DNA from: Kribbella capetownensis
GTDB taxonomy: Bacteria > Actinomycetota > Actinomycetes > Propionibacteriales > Kribbellaceae
Assembly: GCF_004331485.1 (NCBI RefSeq)
Contig: NZ_SJKD01000001.1
Coordinates: 248,001-312,000, forward strand
Direction: 5' to 3'
Length of the DNA stretch: 64,000 bases
Part shown: one piece after another, positions 60,806 to 64,000 of the stretch
Layout: the number at the start of each line of letters is the position of its first letter
Numbering within the stretch: the stretch's first letter is position 1
Position numbers and translations under genes: made by a program
Notes under the pieces: generated by a model
Seen by the model: only the letters and a program-made list of their open reading frames with translations
What the model was told of the DNA's origin: nothing
The model's database searches: none

Positions 60806-63049
60806 TTAACGCACCTCGACGTGCAGCGTGCCCGCATGTGGTCGTACGGCGAGAACGTGCGCACCACGGGAGATCGTCAGAGGCAACCGGCTGGACAGGA
60901 AGGGCTCGCACTGGACGGCGTGGGACGTGCCGTCCGGCTTTGTCGCGAACAGGATCCAGTCCTCCGCGGACTCGGCCGGAATCAGCGCGTCCAGGTCCAC
61001 GGCCGCCGCCCAGCCGTCGTCCGAGATGGTCTGACGGCAGTCAACGTCGATGTGGTCGTCGGAGTTGGGCAGATAACGCCGCCACGCGAACTCGACGTCA
61101 CCCCAATCGGGCCCACGCACCATCAACATGTTGCCCGCGGCAACAGCAGCGGTCGCCGTCGTACGGATCGGCGACTCGTGCAGGTTCACGTACCCGCCGG
61201 TGGAGCGCGTCAGCATCACCGCCCGGCCGCCCTCGGCTCGCGAGATCAGGCGGTCGCCGGCTGTCCACAACAGCAACTGCTCTTCGCCCTCGCGACCGCG
61301 CAGCCGGAACGCCCGCGTCGTCCGCTGGGTGAAGGGATCGTCCGGGTTCGTCTCCTCGATGATCGGCCGGATCGGCAACCGCGCGGTGAAGTCGCGCCCG
61401 TCGACCTCCAGCGGAACCGCTTCCTCGCCGCCCGACACCGGCCGGGTCACGAACAACGACGGCTGCTCGAACGACGACCGCCCGTGCAACACCAACGCAG
61501 CCGGTGTCTGCTCGACCGACGTCAACCGGCATGGATCCGACAGCCGCCGGACAGCGAACGCGCCGTCCTTGCCCGGACCCGGCTGGATCCAGTTCGTCTC
61601 GTCGATCCACGCCCCCGGCGGCCATCCCGGACTGCCCGGCCCCTGCCCGCGCAACGTGTCCCGCCGCCGTACGCGGCCCGACCTCATCCGTACGTCGAAA
61701 TGCGCCGGACCTGCCGTGCATTTTGCCAGCAGCTCACGGCCCAGCAAGACCTCGAAACCGACCAACGCCGCGTCACCCTGCAGGTCTGTCATGGGATATC
61801 GCCGTACTCGCAGGGGATACGAGCGCCCGGCGATGACGAGCGCGATCCGCAGGCTCGAGGATCGTTTGGTCGCCAAATGCCGGATCTCGGCTGTGCCCTG
61901 GACCGACAGCTTGCCGTCGACCCACGCGACCTCGCGCACAGTCGTCGCCAGCGTCAGATCGTCGTCCGACGCCTGATACAGCTCCTGCGGTACGGCGGCC
62001 TCACGCGCGCCCGGATAGTCGAGCTGCCAGCTCCGCGAGCGACGTACCGCACGCACGTCGCCGACCGGTCCGCCGTCACTGCGGTACTGCGCGAGCCGCC
62101 GGAGCAACTCGACATCGCCGGCCCGGAGCGCCGCGAACTGCAGCCGGTCGAAGCGAGGGGCTTCGTCGAGCGCCGGCTGGTCGAGCCGGTCGAGCAGCTC
62201 GTGGGTGAGCCCGAGTAGCTGTTGCTCCTCCTCCGCGGGCACCATCCCGAAGGCCGACAGCATCGCCGGCAGGTCGATCTGGGTGAAATGCGCGTGCAGC
62301 CGTTGGCGAATCGACGGGAGAGCGCGATCGGCCAAGTCCATCACCAGGCCCGCCGACACGACCCGGTCGCGGATGTTGGCGAGCTGGAACTTCTGCTGGG
62401 TGATCGAGTCGCCCGACTCCCGCTCGCGCCAGAAGTACACCGGGGCCGCGAGCGTGTCGACCGTGACCGCGTCGAGGTGCGCCTTCAGCGTGACCGGGTA
62501 GTCCTCGTAGCGGATCGCCGGGAAGCGATAGCCGTACTCGTTCCAGAACGAACGCCGGTAGACCTTGTTCCAGACCATCCGGTCCAGCACGAGCTCGGGC
62601 GTCTCCGACACGTGGGTGGCGAACCGGTCCCGAGTGAAGCACTGCCGTTGGAGGTACGACGGCCGGACGCCGTAGCTGTTGTTGAACCGCCGGGCGTTGC
62701 CGCCGGCGAAGTCCGAGCCGGTACGGTCCAGCGTCCGGACCAGCAGTCCGAACCCGTGCCGTGTGACCAGGTCATCGCTGTCGACAAAGGCGACGTACTC
62801 GCCGCTGGCGTGATCGACGCCGGTGTTGCGAGCCGGCCCGAGTCCGGCGTTGTCCTGCTGGACGAGGTGGAACCGGGAGTCCTTGGTGCAGAACTCCTTC
62901 GCCACCACAGCGCTGTCGTCGAAGGAGCCGTCGTCGACCAGGATCGCCTCGAAGTCGGCCCAGGTCTGCCGGGCGATCGAGTCCAGACAGTCGCCGATGT
63001 ACTCACCGACGTTGTAGAACGGCACCACCACGCTCAGTCGCGGTTTCAT
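60806..63049 (-). CDS. GT2 glycosyltransferase with large C-terminal beta-rich region
   Basis: The 747-residue protein has an N-terminal GT-A domain (LSVVVPFYNVGEYIGDCLDS, VDDGSFDDS, VAFVDSDDLVTRHG as the DxD region, RMVWNKVYRRSFW) of about 320 residues. The remaining 420 residues are beta-rich, like the linker/binding modules of TarS-type polymer glycosyltransferases. It would decorate or extend a wall polymer at the cytoplasmic face. It starts two bases after the stop of the next upstream gene, so the two are co-transcribed. Confidence 0.88.
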   Translation of the reverse strand: MKPRLSVVVPFYNVGEYIGDCLDSIARQTWADFEAILVDDGSFDDSAVVAKEFCTKDSRFHLVQQDNAGLGPARNTGVDHASGEYVAFVDSDDLVTRHGFGLLVRTLDRTGSDFAGGNARRFNNSYGVRPSYLQRQCFTRDRFATHVSETPELVLDRMVWNKVYRRSFWNEYGYRFPAIRYEDYPVTLKAHLDAVTVDTLAAPVYFWRERESGDSITQQKFQLANIRDRVVSAGLVMDLADRALPSIRQRLHAHFTQIDLPAMLSAFGMVPAEEEQQLLGLTHELLDRLDQPALDEAPRFDRLQFAALRAGDVELLRRLAQYRSDGGPVGDVRAVRRSRSWQLDYPGAREAAVPQELYQASDDDLTLATTVREVAWVDGKLSVQGTAEIRHLATKRSSSLRIALVIAGRSYPLRVRRYPMTDLQGDAALVGFEVLLGRELLAKCTAGPAHFDVRMRSGRVRRRDTLRGQGPGSPGWPPGAWIDETNWIQPGPGKDGAFAVRRLSDPCRLTSVEQTPAALVLHGRSSFEQPSLFVTRPVSGGEEAVPLEVDGRDFTARLPIRPIIEETNPDDPFTQRTTRAFRLRGREGEEQLLLWTAGDRLISRAEGGRAVMLTRSTGGYVNLHESPIRTTATAAVAAGNMLMVRGPDWGDVEFAWRRYLPNSDDHIDVDCRQTISDDGWAAAVDLDALIPAESAEDWILFATKPDGTSHAVQCEPFLSSRLPLTISRGAHVLAVRPHAGTLHVEVR

Positions 63050-63051
63050 GG

Positions 63052-64000
63052 CTAGCGCTTCCGCACGCGTCGAGCGACCTTGCGCGCCACCACCCGCGGC
63101 TTCCGGATCTGCGCGGCGTGGAAGACCACCCGGGACAGCGCGTACGTCCGGGATCCGCGGATGCGGTTGTGGTCCGCGGTCACCTTCTGCAGCTGGGTCC
63201 GCAGTTCACGGATGCGGTTCTCCCGCGTCTTCATCGCCTTGTTGCGGAATCCGAGCGTGCGCTCGAGACCGAAGACGTGTCCCCGCAGCTCGAACAGCTC
63301 CTGCCGCGCCCGCTCGGCATCCGCCAACGCGGTGCGCACGTCGGCGGCCGCATGCTCACGAGTTTCGAGTACGCCGGCCAGTGCGGCGGCCAACTCCTTG
63401 CCGCGAGCAACGTGTCCGGCCGACGCCGGCGGGGTGTCGGGTGAGGTCGCCTGCACCGGCTCCGGCAGCTCGATCCCGGACATGCTCATCCAGGTCGACA
63501 CGAGATCGTCGCCCACCATCCACGGCGGCCACGGGTGGCGCCGGTGCTGCCCGATCAACCGATCGTGGAACCGGTACCAAGCAGCCGCCAGCAGGTCCGC
63601 GCTGTCGGTCGGCTCCTCAGTCACCCACGGCGAAACCCCATGAGCAAAGGACTCCCCGTCAATCACCACGTCGTCCCACCGAAGCACGACCGGCGAGTCC
63701 GCGGCCCACTCTCCGAGACGCGCGGCCAGCTTGCGGAACGCCGGCACGTCTTCAGCCGCAGCCAAACGGATCAGCGCGGACTCCACCGACGTACCATCCG
63801 GCACCTTGGCAGGCACGACGGGGGGGTCGAAGAGCAGTCCATCAGCAGGCGAAGTTCCACCAGTGATGGAGGTTTGCCAGCCGGTTGGGGTCTTGTCCGC
63901 GGTGAGGACGGACGGTCCGGTCTGGGCATAGAGGTCGTGCTCGGCGTGCATGCCGCAGATCGCGATCCAGCCGGTGGGAATGGCGGACAGCAGACCAGCC
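63052..64000 (-). CDS. unrecognised protein with C-terminal coiled coil (5' end outside window)
   Basis: The frame stays open to the right edge, so the ATG at 63951 is probably internal. The visible 316 residues contain a mixed domain (RWDDVVIDGESFAHGVSPWV, WYRFHDRLIGQHRRHPWPPWMV), a long helical coiled-coil region (about the last 110 residues: ELAAALAGVLETREHAAADV onward) and a very basic C-terminus (RKVARRVRKR). Its place upstream of the glycosyltransferase suggests wall-polymer work, possibly as a methyltransferase or glycosyltransferase-associated factor, but no catalytic motif is seen. Confidence 0.6.
   Translation of the reverse strand, partial: AGLLSAIPTGWIAICGMHAEHDLYAQTGPSVLTADKTPTGWQTSITGGTSPADGLLFDPPVVPAKVPDGTSVESALIRLAAAEDVPAFRKLAARLGEWAADSPVVLRWDDVVIDGESFAHGVSPWVTEEPTDSADLLAAAWYRFHDRLIGQHRRHPWPPWMVGDDLVSTWMSMSGIELPEPVQATSPDTPPASAGHVARGKELAAALAGVLETREHAAADVRTALADAERARQELFELRGHVFGLERTLGFRNKAMKTRENRIRELRTQLQKVTADHNRIRGSRTYALSRVVFHAAQIRKPRVVARKVARRVRKR

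Overview
The window is very GC-rich, with GTG, TTG and leaderless starts. It carries actinobacterial hallmarks: an F420-type LLM oxidoreductase, a BldG-like anti-sigma antagonist, the Ssd/TadA/TadB/TadC/DUF4244/TadE cluster known from mycobacteria and streptomycetes, a class F sortase and secreted CBM-bearing GH18 chitinases. It is a soil actinomycete, most likely of the Nocardioidaceae/Kribbella kind. The genus is an inference; no rRNA or tRNA gene is present to settle it.

Layout. 1-6.5 kb: end of a secreted repeat protein, LLM oxidoreductase, P450-Nudix pair, DUF2785 protein and an ABC-2 exporter pair. 6.8-13.6 kb: a conserved block with a DUF4142-sortase fusion, K+-independent H+-pyrophosphatase (hppA), BldG and a DUF1998 helicase; the anti-sigma gene expected between bldG and hppA is absent. 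14-22.7 kb: a lectin-like secreted protein, then a five-gene operon (lipoprotein, two permeases, ATPase, PHP phosphoesterase) behind a promoter with a built-in operator, then small NYN-like and VOC proteins. 22.7-28.6 kb: an orphan response regulator and the complete Tad pilus cluster. 28.8-38.2 kb: three GH18 chitinases of different architecture, with an SGNH hydrolase, a LysR/MFS pair, a YbaK protein and a LuxR-type regulator. 38.6-40.5 kb: a HAD-IB phosphatase and a degenerate Fic protein. 40.7-44.8 kb: a teichoic-acid-type glycosyl/glycerophosphotransferase and argS. 44.8-52.5 kb: an esterase, tandem GNAT, a TetR-controlled MFS exporter, a sugar epimerase coupled to a DUF2786 protein, and an FAD oxidase. 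52.6-64 kb: a carrier protein/AMP ligase/SDR operon, a multi-spanning membrane protein with a repeat tail, a secreted family-10-like glycosidase, a PseH/PseI-like pair for nonulosonic acid, and a large glycosyltransferase, pointing to cell-wall polymer synthesis.

Most notable are (i) a 26-codon upstream reading frame before argS with four consecutive arginine codons overlapping a terminator-like hairpin, which looks like an arginine attenuator; and (ii) three copies of a palindromic intergenic element (two of 165-172 bp, one of 57 bp) that abut genes so closely that they form stop codons or a whole divergent intergenic region. Further palindromes (52.5 kb, 38.4 kb, 48.5 kb) mark regulatory or mobile sequences.
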